DNA of 64,000 nt from NCBI GenBank assembly GCA_035647615.1, contig DASRND010000002.1:1-64000 (forward strand), read 5' to 3'. The first letter of the stretch is position 1, and every line of letters begins with the position of its first letter. Both the position numbers and the translations under genes were made by a program. Source of the DNA: Bacteroidales bacterium. Its GTDB lineage: Bacteria > Bacteroidota > Bacteroidia > Bacteroidales > 4484-276. Positions 55,243 through 63,301 of this stretch are shown here, piece by piece. A model generated the notes under the pieces. It searched no databases. It had not been told where the DNA came from and saw only the letters and a list, made by a program, of their open reading frames with translations.

Positions 55243-56622
55243 TTAAAGTTTTTCGGTATCAGATGCTTGCGATGCTACGAGTGGTATTTTGCGAAGTTTT
55301 TTTGTCACGTAAATTACCGCAAAAATCGCTGCTGTCCAGTTGATGGCAACAAGTCCCCACCAGATGGCCGTTAGCTCCAGCTTCATCACCCACGAAAAAA
55401 TCCCAAAAAGCGTAATGGGCATCACCACCTGCCTAAACAAACCTATCCACACAGCAAACATTGGTTTTTTCATACCCTGCAGCGCGGCCACGGAAACATT
55501 CAGCAGCACATAGCTATAAAACATCATCACAGCAATTTTGAGATAAGTGGCGCCAATGCCAATCACGGGTGGGTCGACGGTAAAAAACTTCATAAGCAGG
55601 TCGCTGAGCAGAAATACCCAAACCATACCGGCGCCCATAATGATAGCACCATATTTTAAACTTTTGCGATAAGCTTCATGAACTCGTTCGTAATGACCAG
55701 CGCCGAAATTTTGTCCGACGATGGCCAACACCGCTATGTTGAGGCCGATGGTAGGCAAGAGCGCAATCTGCTCGATGCGGGTGGCAATACCATAAGCTGC
55801 GACAGTGTCGTTGCCGTAGCCGCTGATAAACCAGGTGATGATAAAAATTCCGATGGCAACGGTCATCATGTTGAGGCTGGCAGGAAATCCCTGCTGGGCA
55901 ATTTCTTTGAAATATTCCTTTCGCGGGATGAAATAACGGGGCCTGATACGAATAAAAAGTTCGGTACGGCTCACGCGGTAACCCATATAGATGAGGCCGG
56001 CGGCTTGTATGAGTACGGTAGAGAGCGCAATGCCCTGAATACCCATTGCCGGAAACGGCCCCCAGCCAAACAATAGCAGCGGGTCGAACCCAATATTGAG
56101 GATACTTCCAACTACCAAAACATTGCGATACGAGCGGGCATCGCCACGTGACGACAAAATTCCATTGAGGATGCCGTTGAGCAAAAAGGTGACAGTCGAA
56201 ATCAGAATCACATTCATGTAGTCGAGCGCAAGTTGCAGGTATTCGCCGGTGGCATTCATAAATCTAAAAAGATAAGGTACCACCAGATAGCCAACCACAC
56301 TCAGCAGCAGCGAGAGCAGAAAGCCAAAGGTAATGGCCTGTCGTGCAAACATGCGCGCCTTCTGTAGATTACGCCGTCCAAGCGCGTTGGCGATCAAGGC
56401 GGTGGTACCGGTGCCGATGCCCATGCCCACCGACAGGATGATGAAAAACACCGGGAACGAGATGGCCAGCCCGGCCTGCGCCAGCGTGGAAATTTGGCCG
56501 GCATAAATGGTATCCACCACGTTGAACATGGTGTTGAAAAAGAAACCCACGCTGGTGGGAATGGCCAGCCGCCGGATAAGCAGCGGGATGGGTGTATTGA
56601 TAAATTCGAGCCGTGGGGGCAT
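55243..56622 (-). CDS. MATE family efflux transporter
   Basis: A 459-residue inner-membrane protein with about 12 hydrophobic helices in two six-helix bundles. Each bundle starts with the MATE pattern (IRRLAIPTSVGFFFNTMFNVVDTIYAGQ and QGFPASLNMMTVAIGIFIITWFISGYG). The family exports cationic drugs or metabolites in exchange for Na+ or H+. The substrate cannot be inferred. The gene is oriented away from the downstream mobile region and looks like the last core gene before it. Confidence 0.93.
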   Translation of the reverse strand: MPPRLEFINTPIPLLIRRLAIPTSVGFFFNTMFNVVDTIYAGQISTLAQAGLAISFPVFFIILSVGMGIGTGTTALIANALGRRNLQKARMFARQAITFGFLLSLLLSVVGYLVVPYLFRFMNATGEYLQLALDYMNVILISTVTFLLNGILNGILSSRGDARSYRNVLVVGSILNIGFDPLLLFGWGPFPAMGIQGIALSTVLIQAAGLIYMGYRVSRTELFIRIRPRYFIPRKEYFKEIAQQGFPASLNMMTVAIGIFIITWFISGYGNDTVAAYGIATRIEQIALLPTIGLNIAVLAIVGQNFGAGHYERVHEAYRKSLKYGAIIMGAGMVWVFLLSDLLMKFFTVDPPVIGIGATYLKIAVMMFYSYVLLNVSVAALQGMKKPMFAVWIGLFRQVVMPITLFGIFSWVMKLELTAIWWGLVAINWTAAIFAVIYVTKKLRKIPLVASQASDTEKL

Positions 56623-57004
56623 TAAATGTTTCGTTGGTTAAGTTCTGTTATAAAATTTTGTTGACAAAATGCAATCATGGTTAAACCCGCCGGGCGGGCA
56701 AATGTTCGTGAAGGGAGGGTGAGGATTTGAAATATTTAGTCTGATTTAATTGGCTTGTTGATTCCCTACAAGAGTTTTCTCCACGAATTAGCGCCAATTA
56801 GGCGAATTAGCGTTAATTATTATCTTAGTGTTTCCACCTTCTCGTTTCCTGAGCGATGGAAGGTTGTTCGCTGAAGGAAATATTATTTCGTCAGCCAATT
56901 GCCTTACCTTGTGTCCTCATAATAAAAATGAAAAATTGAGGAAATGCTCTCCGCAATGAAATAGTTTGTTAGTTTTGGCTTCTAATAAAAATATCCTTCT
57001 GCAA
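56623..57004. other. Intergenic gap before the integron-like region
   Basis: It contains a GC-rich palindrome (CCCGCCGGGCGGGC near 56683) and reiterated GAATTAGCG words near 56784-56815. No gene or promoter is recognised. Confidence 0.35.
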
Positions 57005-57202
57005 ATGAGAAATCCTGTTATCAAGTTGGCTAACAACACACACCGCGACATACCGTTGGTGAGCAAGAACTCTGAGAGGGAACGAGTGTTCGATGGGAAG
57101 CAATTTCTAAGAGGCAAGAACATTAAAACAACGGAAATTTACACGCACGTATCGAAAAAGGAATTGGGTAAAATTGTCAATCCACTAGATGATTACGGCT
57201 AA
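57005..57202 (+). pseudogene. Internally deleted integrase gene (5' and 3' ends joined)
   Basis: A 65-codon frame. Its first ~22 codons resemble the start of the intact integrase at 60902 (MRNPVIKLANNTHRDIPLVS here, MRSPENTLAIDTRHGNPMVS there). Its last ~25 codons are nearly identical to that integrase's end (KTTEIYTHVSKKELGKIVNP...). About 300 residues, including the catalytic Arg, Lys and His-x-x-Arg, are missing; the nucleophilic Tyr remains. The 5' part is diverged (roughly two-thirds identical at nucleotide level), while the 3' part is ~98% identical. The two ends therefore have different histories, and gene conversion or recombination at the att end is likely. Confidence 0.8.
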
Positions 57203-57302
57203 GTTTTGCAAAAGGTACACATACACGACCAAATTTGGCTGTGTAAGTGTAACTTTTGCAAGTAGTAATGAAGAAATAAACGTAATATTACATTTACACA
57301 GA
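57124..57302 (+). repeat. 179-bp direct repeat, left copy (integrase 3' end + attI-like site)
   Basis: It matches 61942-62120 with about three differences. It covers the last 26 codons of the integrase frame, the palindrome after the stop, and a TTACATTTACACAG element. Identity stops just before a GTT trinucleotide (57304) that opens into unrelated sequence in the two copies. Confidence 0.92.
57204..57262. other. Long palindrome of attI-like site, left copy
   Basis: GTTTTGCAAAAGGTACACAT, then ACACGACCAAATTTGGCTGT, then GTAAGTGTAACTTTTGCAAG: arms of about 29 bp with roughly four or five mismatches, able to form one long hairpin. It starts 2 bp after the pseudogene stop. Confidence 0.75.
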
Positions 57303-57376
57303 CGTTGTGTGCAAGCAAAACAGAAAAATATCTATCTGTATTTAACTAAAAATAATTAAATTGCAGAAAAAATATT

Positions 57377-57685
57377 ATGAATACTAAAACAGTATTTAAG
57401 GAAATTAAAAACACCAATGAAAATTGGGCGAGAATTTTAGAGTGAGAGAGGATTGTTTACAGTTTTAGAATAAGTCAAATGGGACAAGTTTTTAATTGTT
57501 GTTGATAAAGCAAGGCAGGCATGTCAAAGCATAGGACAAGAACCAGAAGACCATTTTCCCCGTGTGGAGAAAAGGGATTGAAAAAAAGTCAAAATATTCT
57601 TGACCATATGGGGAGCACCGAATTAGCTGCAAATTTATTTCGTGCTACTCAAACAAAGGGTAAACTAAAACGAATGAGCAAATAA
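57377..57685 (+). pseudogene. dinD: Decayed dinD (DNA-damage-inducible protein D)
   Basis: Pieces of a DinD-like protein lie in order but in different frames and with stops. From ATG 57377 comes FKEIKNTNENWARILE. Near 57470-57585, after an in-frame TAA where a Tyr codon is expected, comes VKWDKFLIVVDKARQACQSI followed by GQEPEDHF. From about 57580 comes KKSQNILDHMGSTELAANLF followed by RATQTKGKLKR. The last block is the strongest family signature of DinD. Around 95-100 residues between the second and third blocks and the C-terminal part are missing. It is in the position of the first cassette after the left attI-like site. Confidence 0.7.
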
Positions 57686-57778
57686 TAGAAGTACATGTTC
57701 TCATATTCAATCATATACAATCCAGTAAACAAACATACTTGAATTAATTATAGTGCTAATTTAAAATCAAAGAACAAT

Positions 57779-60082
57779 ATGGAAGATCAAGAGCATTATT
57801 TTGAACCAAAAAAACTATCTCCTTGGTGGAAAAGAGGGATAGTACTTATTCTGATTCTAGAGTTTGCAGTGCTTATATGGGTAACAACCGGACAGCATTA
57901 CCAAGAATCAAAACCACCCGTACCAGAAAAGGTTGTGAATGAAAGCGGACAAGTTATTTTTTCCAAAACTGACATTGAAACCGGACAGCAAATCTTTCTA
58001 AAAAAGGGATTGATGAACAATGGGAGTATTTGGGGGCATGGTGCTTACATTGGACCTGATTTTTCTGCTCAGTACCTTCATAATCTCTCCCTTAATGTGC
58101 GAAATAAAATCGCAACCGAACAGTTCGATGCTAAAGCATCTGAACTTAGTTCAGAACAAGAAGGAGCCCTTGTTAGCAGAACTGGTGATTATCTGAAAAA
58201 AAACAGATACGATTACAACACACACACTTTAGTTTACACGTCAGTTGAAATAACTACGTTTGAAGAACAAATAGGCTATTGGGAAAATTATTTCCAACGA
58301 GGAGAAATCAATCGTGGACTTGCCAAAGACCAATTGGTTGACAAAGAAGAGTTGAGACAACTCATTGCTTTCTTTTCATGGGCTGCATGGGCATCAGTTG
58401 CTAAGGGACCAGGAAGAAACAGCTCTTACACTAACAATTTCCCTTATGAACCACTAATTGGCAATGGTCCTTCAGGTCCAACCATTCTATGGAGTGCATT
58501 AAGTTTGATAAACTTATTAGCTGGAATTGGCTTAATTCTGTTTTTCTTTGGACGCTACAATCATTTGGGATGGAAACGTACAAGAGAGCCCATACTTCCA
58601 CAGATAATTCCTGGCGCAGCCACCCCAGTTCAACGTGCATCGCTTAAATTCTTTCTTGTAGCAATAGTTCTCCTATTATTTCAAACTTTTGCCGGAGGCA
58701 CAATGGCTCACTACTTTGCAGAACCCGGAGAGTTTTTCGGATTCGATTTAACTACTATTTTCCCTTCAAATATTCTTAGAACATGGCATGTGCAATCCGC
58801 CATTCTGTGGATTGCAACAGCATTTGTGGGCGGAGGAATTTTCATTTCATCTATACTTTCCAAAAAAGAGCCTAAAGGACAGGTTGGTTTGATAAACTTT
58901 CTTTTTGGCGCTTTTGCAGTCGTAATTTTCGGAAGTTTGATTGGCCAATATCTTGGTGTGAAAGATATGCTAAAAGATCTTTGGTTTTGGTTTGGAAATC
59001 AAGGTTGGGAATATCTGGAAATTGGCCGAGGCTGGCAAATATTGATGGCAATTGGTCTGGTGATTTGGTTTCTATTACTTTATAGATCTGTAAAACCGAA
59101 AAAGAATGATCCTGACAGAGAGTTAAAAATATTATTCCTTATTGCAGCTTTTTCAATTCCATTTTTCTATTTACCAGCGTTTTTCTACGGTTCAGCAACC
59201 AATTTTTCACTTGTTGATACATGGCGATTCTGGATTATCCACTTGTGGGTAGAAGGTTTCTTCGAAGTTTTTGCCACTGTGATGGTAGCTATTATGTTTT
59301 ATAAAATGGGATTGGTGGCAAAGCAAACAGCTATTCGTATCATCTATTTAGATGCGGTGCTATTCTTAGGCGCAGGAATTTTGGGAACGGGGCATCACTG
59401 GTATTGGAATGGACAAACAGAGGCCTCTATGGCTATTTCTGCTTCTTTCTCTGCACTCGAAATTGTTCCTTTGATATTGCTCACGCTGGAAGCATCTGAC
59501 TTTGGGCGACTCATAAAAACGCAGCGTGACGCACTTGGTAATAAAATACCTTTTCCACACCGTTGGACATTCAATTTTTTAATTGCAGTAGGTGTGTGGA
59601 ACTTTATTGGTGCGGGAATATTTGGATTCTTGATAAATCTGCCAGTAATAAGTTATTACGAAACTGGTACAAATTTAACTCCTAATCATGGACATGGTGC
59701 AATGATGGGTGTTTTCGGAATGTTAGGTGTAGCTTTCGCTGTCTTTGCTTTACGCCAAATATCGTATGAAGATCACTGGCGTAAAATAGAAAAATATATC
59801 AAAATATCATTTTGGGGACTTAATATTGGATTGGCGTTGATGCTATTACTTCAATTGTTCCCAAGTGGAGTGCTTCAACTCATTGACGTGATTGAAAATG
59901 GCTACTGGCATGCAAGAAGTCTTGAGTTTTCAGGACAATCACATATTGTTGGTTTAGCGTGGTTGCGTATGCCTGCGGATGTTATCTTTATTGGTGCAGG
60001 AGTGTTACCCTTATTATGGGCTATTTTTATTACGTATATAAACATGTTGAAAACAAAAGGAGGAAAAGTAACTTCTAAATAA
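57779..60082 (+). CDS. norZ: Quinol-dependent nitric oxide reductase (qNor / NorZ)
   Basis: A 767-residue inner-membrane protein. An N-terminal membrane helix (about 17-40) and a periplasmic cytochrome-c-like domain without a CxxCH motif (about 45-235), as in quinol-type NO reductases, are fused to a 12-helix catalytic core. Core ligands are His in GGTMAHYFAEP and RTWHVQSAILW, the helix HLWVEGFFEVFATVM with its key Glu residues, and GTGHHWYWNG with two histidines. It reduces 2 NO to N2O using quinol and protects against nitric oxide or serves denitrification. The gene is visibly more AT-rich than the core genes, lies between two attI-like repeats, and has its own terminator, all suggesting horizontal acquisition. 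Confidence 0.92.
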   Translation: MEDQEHYFEPKKLSPWWKRGIVLILILEFAVLIWVTTGQHYQESKPPVPEKVVNESGQVIFSKTDIETGQQIFLKKGLMNNGSIWGHGAYIGPDFSAQYLHNLSLNVRNKIATEQFDAKASELSSEQEGALVSRTGDYLKKNRYDYNTHTLVYTSVEITTFEEQIGYWENYFQRGEINRGLAKDQLVDKEELRQLIAFFSWAAWASVAKGPGRNSSYTNNFPYEPLIGNGPSGPTILWSALSLINLLAGIGLILFFFGRYNHLGWKRTREPILPQIIPGAATPVQRASLKFFLVAIVLLLFQTFAGGTMAHYFAEPGEFFGFDLTTIFPSNILRTWHVQSAILWIATAFVGGGIFISSILSKKEPKGQVGLINFLFGAFAVVIFGSLIGQYLGVKDMLKDLWFWFGNQGWEYLEIGRGWQILMAIGLVIWFLLLYRSVKPKKNDPDRELKILFLIAAFSIPFFYLPAFFYGSATNFSLVDTWRFWIIHLWVEGFFEVFATVMVAIMFYKMGLVAKQTAIRIIYLDAVLFLGAGILGTGHHWYWNGQTEASMAISASFSALEIVPLILLTLEASDFGRLIKTQRDALGNKIPFPHRWTFNFLIAVGVWNFIGAGIFGFLINLPVISYYETGTNLTPNHGHGAMMGVFGMLGVAFAVFALRQISYEDHWRKIEKYIKISFWGLNIGLALMLLLQLFPSGVLQLIDVIENGYWHARSLEFSGQSHIVGLAWLRMPADVIFIGAGVLPLLWAIFITYINMLKTKGGKVTSK

Positions 60083-60101
60083 TTTTTCTTTTCTACATGA
60101 A

Positions 60102-60137
60102 GATGGCGCAAGGTTAAAGCTTAGCGTCATCTTTTTT
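60102..60137 (+). terminator. Terminator after NO reductase gene
   Basis: GATGGCGC...GCGTCATC followed by TTTTTTATA, 19 bp after the stop. Confidence 0.7.
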
Positions 60138-60256
60138 ATATACTTACTATTTTTTAGATGGTTAAGGTTTATTCTTTTTTCTCACTGAAAAACAATTACT
60201 TTTCTATAATTAAAAGAGATACATGCAAAAAGAGAAGAATAGTAAAATCCACTTTG

Positions 60257-60748
60257 CTATGCAAGCCACTTTTTGTCGGGCGAAGCCTTTTCGTTGTCGT
60301 TGGTTTTCGCTTCGGCGGGAGATAGCTCCTCCGTATGGTTTTCCGTGTTGAGCAGCCAGGTTTTCCCTCGGGCTGTTATCAGCAATTTGCCGGCGGCTTT
60401 GAGTTCTATTTTATCAATGGGAAGGTCGTTGGCTTCAATCTCAGCGCCCACCGAATCCGACAGTATCTGCGCCAGCTTCAGCTGATCGAAAAGTGGCGAC
60501 TGCGCGAGATCAGGGAAAGTTATTTTTAGAAATTGCTTCTCATCCGCCGATTGACGGATCCACCACACGCCCGTGCTATCCGGAAACCAGTTGGCGCGGA
60601 TATTCAGATTAAACACCTTTTTGTTGTAATAATTTTTGTGGAGGTACCCGATGGCGCGGTTGTAATCTTCAATAGTAATTGCGTCCTGGGCGGACAATGT
60701 GCCCGAAGGGAGCATTGCGAGTAGGAGCAGCGTGGTGAAGCGTTTCAT
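60257..60748 (-). pseudogene. 5' fragment of a dipeptidyl peptidase IV (S9B) gene
   Basis: A 163-codon frame. A signal peptide (MKRFTTLLLLAMLPSGTLSAQ) is followed by the start of a DPP IV beta-propeller: ITIEDYNRAIGYL and a first blade ending SPDKKWLA, which in full-length enzymes continues into a 'F.K..NL' strand and then another ~550 residues with the Ser-Asp-His domain. Here a stop comes directly after SPDKKWLA and the DNA beyond (below 60257) becomes AT-rich and unrelated. The gene was therefore probably truncated by arrival of the NO reductase segment. Its -7 element (60779) is intact, so the fragment may still be expressed and exported. Confidence 0.75.
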
Positions 60749-60778
60749 AGCGTTTTCTATTCATTTTTAAACTAAGTG

Positions 60779-60786
60779 CAAAACTA
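60779..60786 (-). promoter_or_regulatory. -7 element for truncated peptidase gene
   Basis: TAGTTTTG on the minus strand, 31 bp upstream of the start at 60748. It lies in the 153-bp gap divergent from the integrase. Confidence 0.45.
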
Positions 60787-60901
60787 CAAACATAAGAGAT
60801 TATGATCTTTTCAGATTTCAATGTTAAAAAAATAAATTTTTGAGCCGTTCTCAAAATGAAATTGTTCTTATGCGGTTCGGTTCATTAAATGTATTTGGCA
60901 A

Positions 60902-62020
60902 ATGAGATCTCCTGAGAACACATTGGCTATTGACACCCGCCACGGCAACCCTATGGTGAGCATAAGCTTTGAGAATGATTTTGCGCTCATCGCCAAAGTA
61001 AAAACGCTCAAAGGAGCTATCTGGAGCCAGAGCCGGGGGTTTTGGCACATCGCCAAAAGCGATTTTAAACTGAACAGCGTTTTTGAAACCTTGAAGGATG
61101 TGGCCTGGGTAGATTATTCGGCGTTGAAAAGTAATACGTCGAATGAGGCATCGAAAACCGAAAAACAAAAGCCAGATTCTAAACCGAAGATTACACTTCC
61201 ACAAGCCTACACCGATTTGCTGGGGCAAAAGCGCTATGCCGAAAACACCAAAGCAATTTACCAAAATTACTTTGCTGATTTTATTCGACGTTTTGACGGA
61301 AGGGATTTACAAGAAGTTACAAAAGAAGAGATCAATGGCTACATCCTGGAGTTGATCAGGGAAAAGAAAATTTCTTCAAGCCAGCAGAATCAGCGGATAA
61401 ATGCCATCAAGTTTTACTATGAGAAAGTTTTGGGCAGGCAAAAAGAATATTATGACATTGAGCGGCCGAGGCAGGAGAAAAGGCTGCCCTCGGTACTCAG
61501 CAAAACAGAGGTAATTAAAATCATTGCTGTATTAGAAAATCTTAAACATCGAGCAATCATCAGCACAATCTATTCAGCGGGTTTGCGCAGGAGTGAGGTA
61601 GTGAGGCTAAAACCTGAACATATTGATTCGGATCGAATGCTGATTAAAATTTGTGGAGCTAAAGGCAAAAAAGATCGCTACACATTATTATCGCAAAAAT
61701 TACTAGTGCTACTGCGTGAATACTTCAGGGAGTACAAGCCAGGGGAGTGGCTATTTGAAGGACAAACAGGAGGAATGTACAGCGTCGAAAGTATCGCCAG
61801 CATTTTATTCTGGGCTGTTCAAAAGAGCGGCATTAAAAAGCATGTCACACCCCATAAGCTGCGTCATAGTTTTGCCACACACTTACTCGAGCAAGGAGTT
61901 GATCTGAGATACATACAAGAGCTACTGGGGCATGCGAGCAGTAAAACAACGGAAATTTATACGTACGTATCGAAAAAGGAATTGGGTAAAATTGTCAATC
62001 CACTAGATGATTACGGCTAA
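60902..62020 (+). CDS. Integron-like tyrosine recombinase
   Basis: A 372-residue site-specific recombinase. Residues ~14-75 are an extra N-terminal domain with a W-rich GAIWSQSRGFWHI motif (HARP-like in appearance). Residues ~98-180 are a SAM-like core-binding domain, and ~195-365 the catalytic domain. Catalytic residues: Arg229 (SAGLRRSE), Lys254 (GAKGKKDR), His318/Arg321 (HKLRHSF), His344 (LLGHAS) and Tyr353 (TTEIYTYV). The HKLRHSFATHLLEQG block and the final NPLD resemble IntI integrases, whose C-termini read like THV...SPLD. However, the stretch between residues 280 and 318 is short, so the ~16-20 residue IntI-specific insertion seems absent. An attI-like palindrome begins just after the stop, and cassettes lie downstream in the same direction. 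Confidence 0.9.
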   Translation: MRSPENTLAIDTRHGNPMVSISFENDFALIAKVKTLKGAIWSQSRGFWHIAKSDFKLNSVFETLKDVAWVDYSALKSNTSNEASKTEKQKPDSKPKITLPQAYTDLLGQKRYAENTKAIYQNYFADFIRRFDGRDLQEVTKEEINGYILELIREKKISSSQQNQRINAIKFYYEKVLGRQKEYYDIERPRQEKRLPSVLSKTEVIKIIAVLENLKHRAIISTIYSAGLRRSEVVRLKPEHIDSDRMLIKICGAKGKKDRYTLLSQKLLVLLREYFREYKPGEWLFEGQTGGMYSVESIASILFWAVQKSGIKKHVTPHKLRHSFATHLLEQGVDLRYIQELLGHASSKTTEIYTYVSKKELGKIVNPLDDYG

Positions 62021-62120
62021 GTTTTGCAAAAGGTACACATACACGCCCAAATTTGGCTGTGTAAGTGTAACTTTTGCAAGTAGTAATGAAGAAATAAACG
62101 TAATATTACATTTACACAGA
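61942..62120 (+). repeat. 179-bp direct repeat, right copy (integrase 3' end + attI-like site)
   Basis: Partner of 57124-57302, offset 4818 bp. In this copy the 3' neighbour of the repeat is A-GTTAGCA, where the left copy has C-GTTGTGT. Confidence 0.92.
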
Positions 62121-62128
62121 AGTTAGCA
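62022..62128 (+). other. Putative attI-like recombination site
   Basis: Directly after the integrase stop lie a ~60-bp near-palindrome (TTGCAAAAG-TACAC-TACAC arms), then a further TTACATTTACACAG half-arm that repeats the CTGTGTAAGTGTAA arm in inverse orientation, then the core GTTAGCA (62122-62128). Repeated half-arms next to a GTT core parallel the direct repeats and core of known attI sites. Crossover between G and TT would explain why the two copies differ from here on. Confidence 0.6.
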
Positions 62129-62141
62129 AATATTAAAACAA

Positions 62142-63296
62142 ATGAAAAAAACCATTTACCTGCTCTTATTTATCTTTATCTGTTCAAATAATCTATTTGG
62201 ACAGAATTATGAGAGATATAAAAAACTACGCGATACAACGATAACTTCAAAGTATCTTGGTTTTGACAAGAATATCACGATTACTGTTCCGTTTGAATGG
62301 CAAAAAGACCAAAAGCGAGATTACCCATTGATAATTATTTTTGACAGACAAAATCAAAGAAGCCATAATTATATCTTAAATACAATTGATTACCTCACTA
62401 GTAATGAGCAAATACCTTCAGCTATAATCATAGGTGTTGAATCAGAACAAAAGTACCGTTATTTAGAAACACTGCATAAAGCTTCAAGTCAAAAAGGACT
62501 TGCGGAGGAAAATGAAAGTTTCATATTTAATGAACTGATACCGCTCGCTGAAGAGCAATACTATGCTTCTAATTTCAGACTATTTATAGGACATTCGCGC
62601 TATGGCTATTTCACAAGTTATCTTCTAGTATCAAGAATTAATGAATTGAATGGGGTTATTTCATTAAGTCCATTTTTTACTCAAAATAATGTCGATTTAA
62701 CTGATTCAATAAGGACAATAAAAAATCAGGTCTTTAATTCAAAAAAATATTATCGTTTTGGAATTGGAAAAGACTACCCCTCAGACTTTAGTAAAATGGA
62801 TTCCACAATTAAACAACTCAATAATTCCAAATTAGATTGTAAAGGATTTCTTTTTAAAGAAGCAGACCACAATGTAACCCCGGGTTTAACAATTGGTACT
62901 TCACTTTATGAAATATTCGAAGATTGGTCCAAAATTCAATCTAAATACATTTCTAATGAACAGAAAGAATTAGAGATAATAGATTCCTTAGAAGAAGAAG
63001 TTCTTTCTATTTATGGAAATAGATTAGAATTTTCTCTTGGAATATTAAACGGTAAAGGATGGTATTTTTACAATGAGGAAGAATATGAAAAAGCAATTGA
63101 AGCTTGGACAATAATGTTGAAGGCTTATCCCAATTTCTCAGAAGGATATTTATACATTATTGATGCTCAAATTAAACTAAACCAAGATATATCTAAAAAT
63201 ATAAAAAGGTTTAATCAATCATTAGTAACTTCTCAAATCTATTCTGAAAAAGACAAGAAAGAATTGAAAGATGAGTTAAATATTATGATGAAGTAA
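62142..63296 (+). CDS. Exported esterase-like alpha/beta hydrolase with C-terminal TPR-like region
   Basis: A 384-residue protein. A signal peptide (MKKTIYLLLFIFICSNNLFGQ) is followed by an alpha/beta-hydrolase of the esterase D (PF00756) type: early beta strands with ITITVPFEW and PLIIIFDRQNQ, the nucleophile elbow FIGHSRYGYF (G-x-S-x-x-G rather than G-x-S-x-G) and a likely His in KEADHNVTPG. The last ~90 residues are helical and TPR-like (YNEEEYEKAIEAWTIMLKAYP). The gene is strongly AT-rich compared with the core genes. It starts 20 bp after the attI-like core, has its stop 5 bp before an attC-like hairpin, and fills the space between, which is the geometry of an integron cassette. Confidence 0.8.
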   Translation: MKKTIYLLLFIFICSNNLFGQNYERYKKLRDTTITSKYLGFDKNITITVPFEWQKDQKRDYPLIIIFDRQNQRSHNYILNTIDYLTSNEQIPSAIIIGVESEQKYRYLETLHKASSQKGLAEENESFIFNELIPLAEEQYYASNFRLFIGHSRYGYFTSYLLVSRINELNGVISLSPFFTQNNVDLTDSIRTIKNQVFNSKKYYRFGIGKDYPSDFSKMDSTIKQLNNSKLDCKGFLFKEADHNVTPGLTIGTSLYEIFEDWSKIQSKYISNEQKELEIIDSLEEEVLSIYGNRLEFSLGILNGKGWYFYNEEEYEKAIEAWTIMLKAYPNFSEGYLYIIDAQIKLNQDISKNIKRFNQSLVTSQIYSEKDKKELKDELNIMMK

Positions 63297-63301
63297 ACAT
63301 T

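Noticed and set aside
60257-60748. A novel complete small secreted protein
   Set aside because: The sequence follows the N-terminus of DPP IV enzymes closely and stops at a blade boundary where base composition changes, so truncation is the simpler reading.
60902-62020. Calling the recombinase a standard IntI and naming it intI
   Set aside because: The IntI-specific insertion between the Lys strand and the HxxR motif appears to be missing, and an extra N-terminal domain is present; without an alignment the name would overstate the case.
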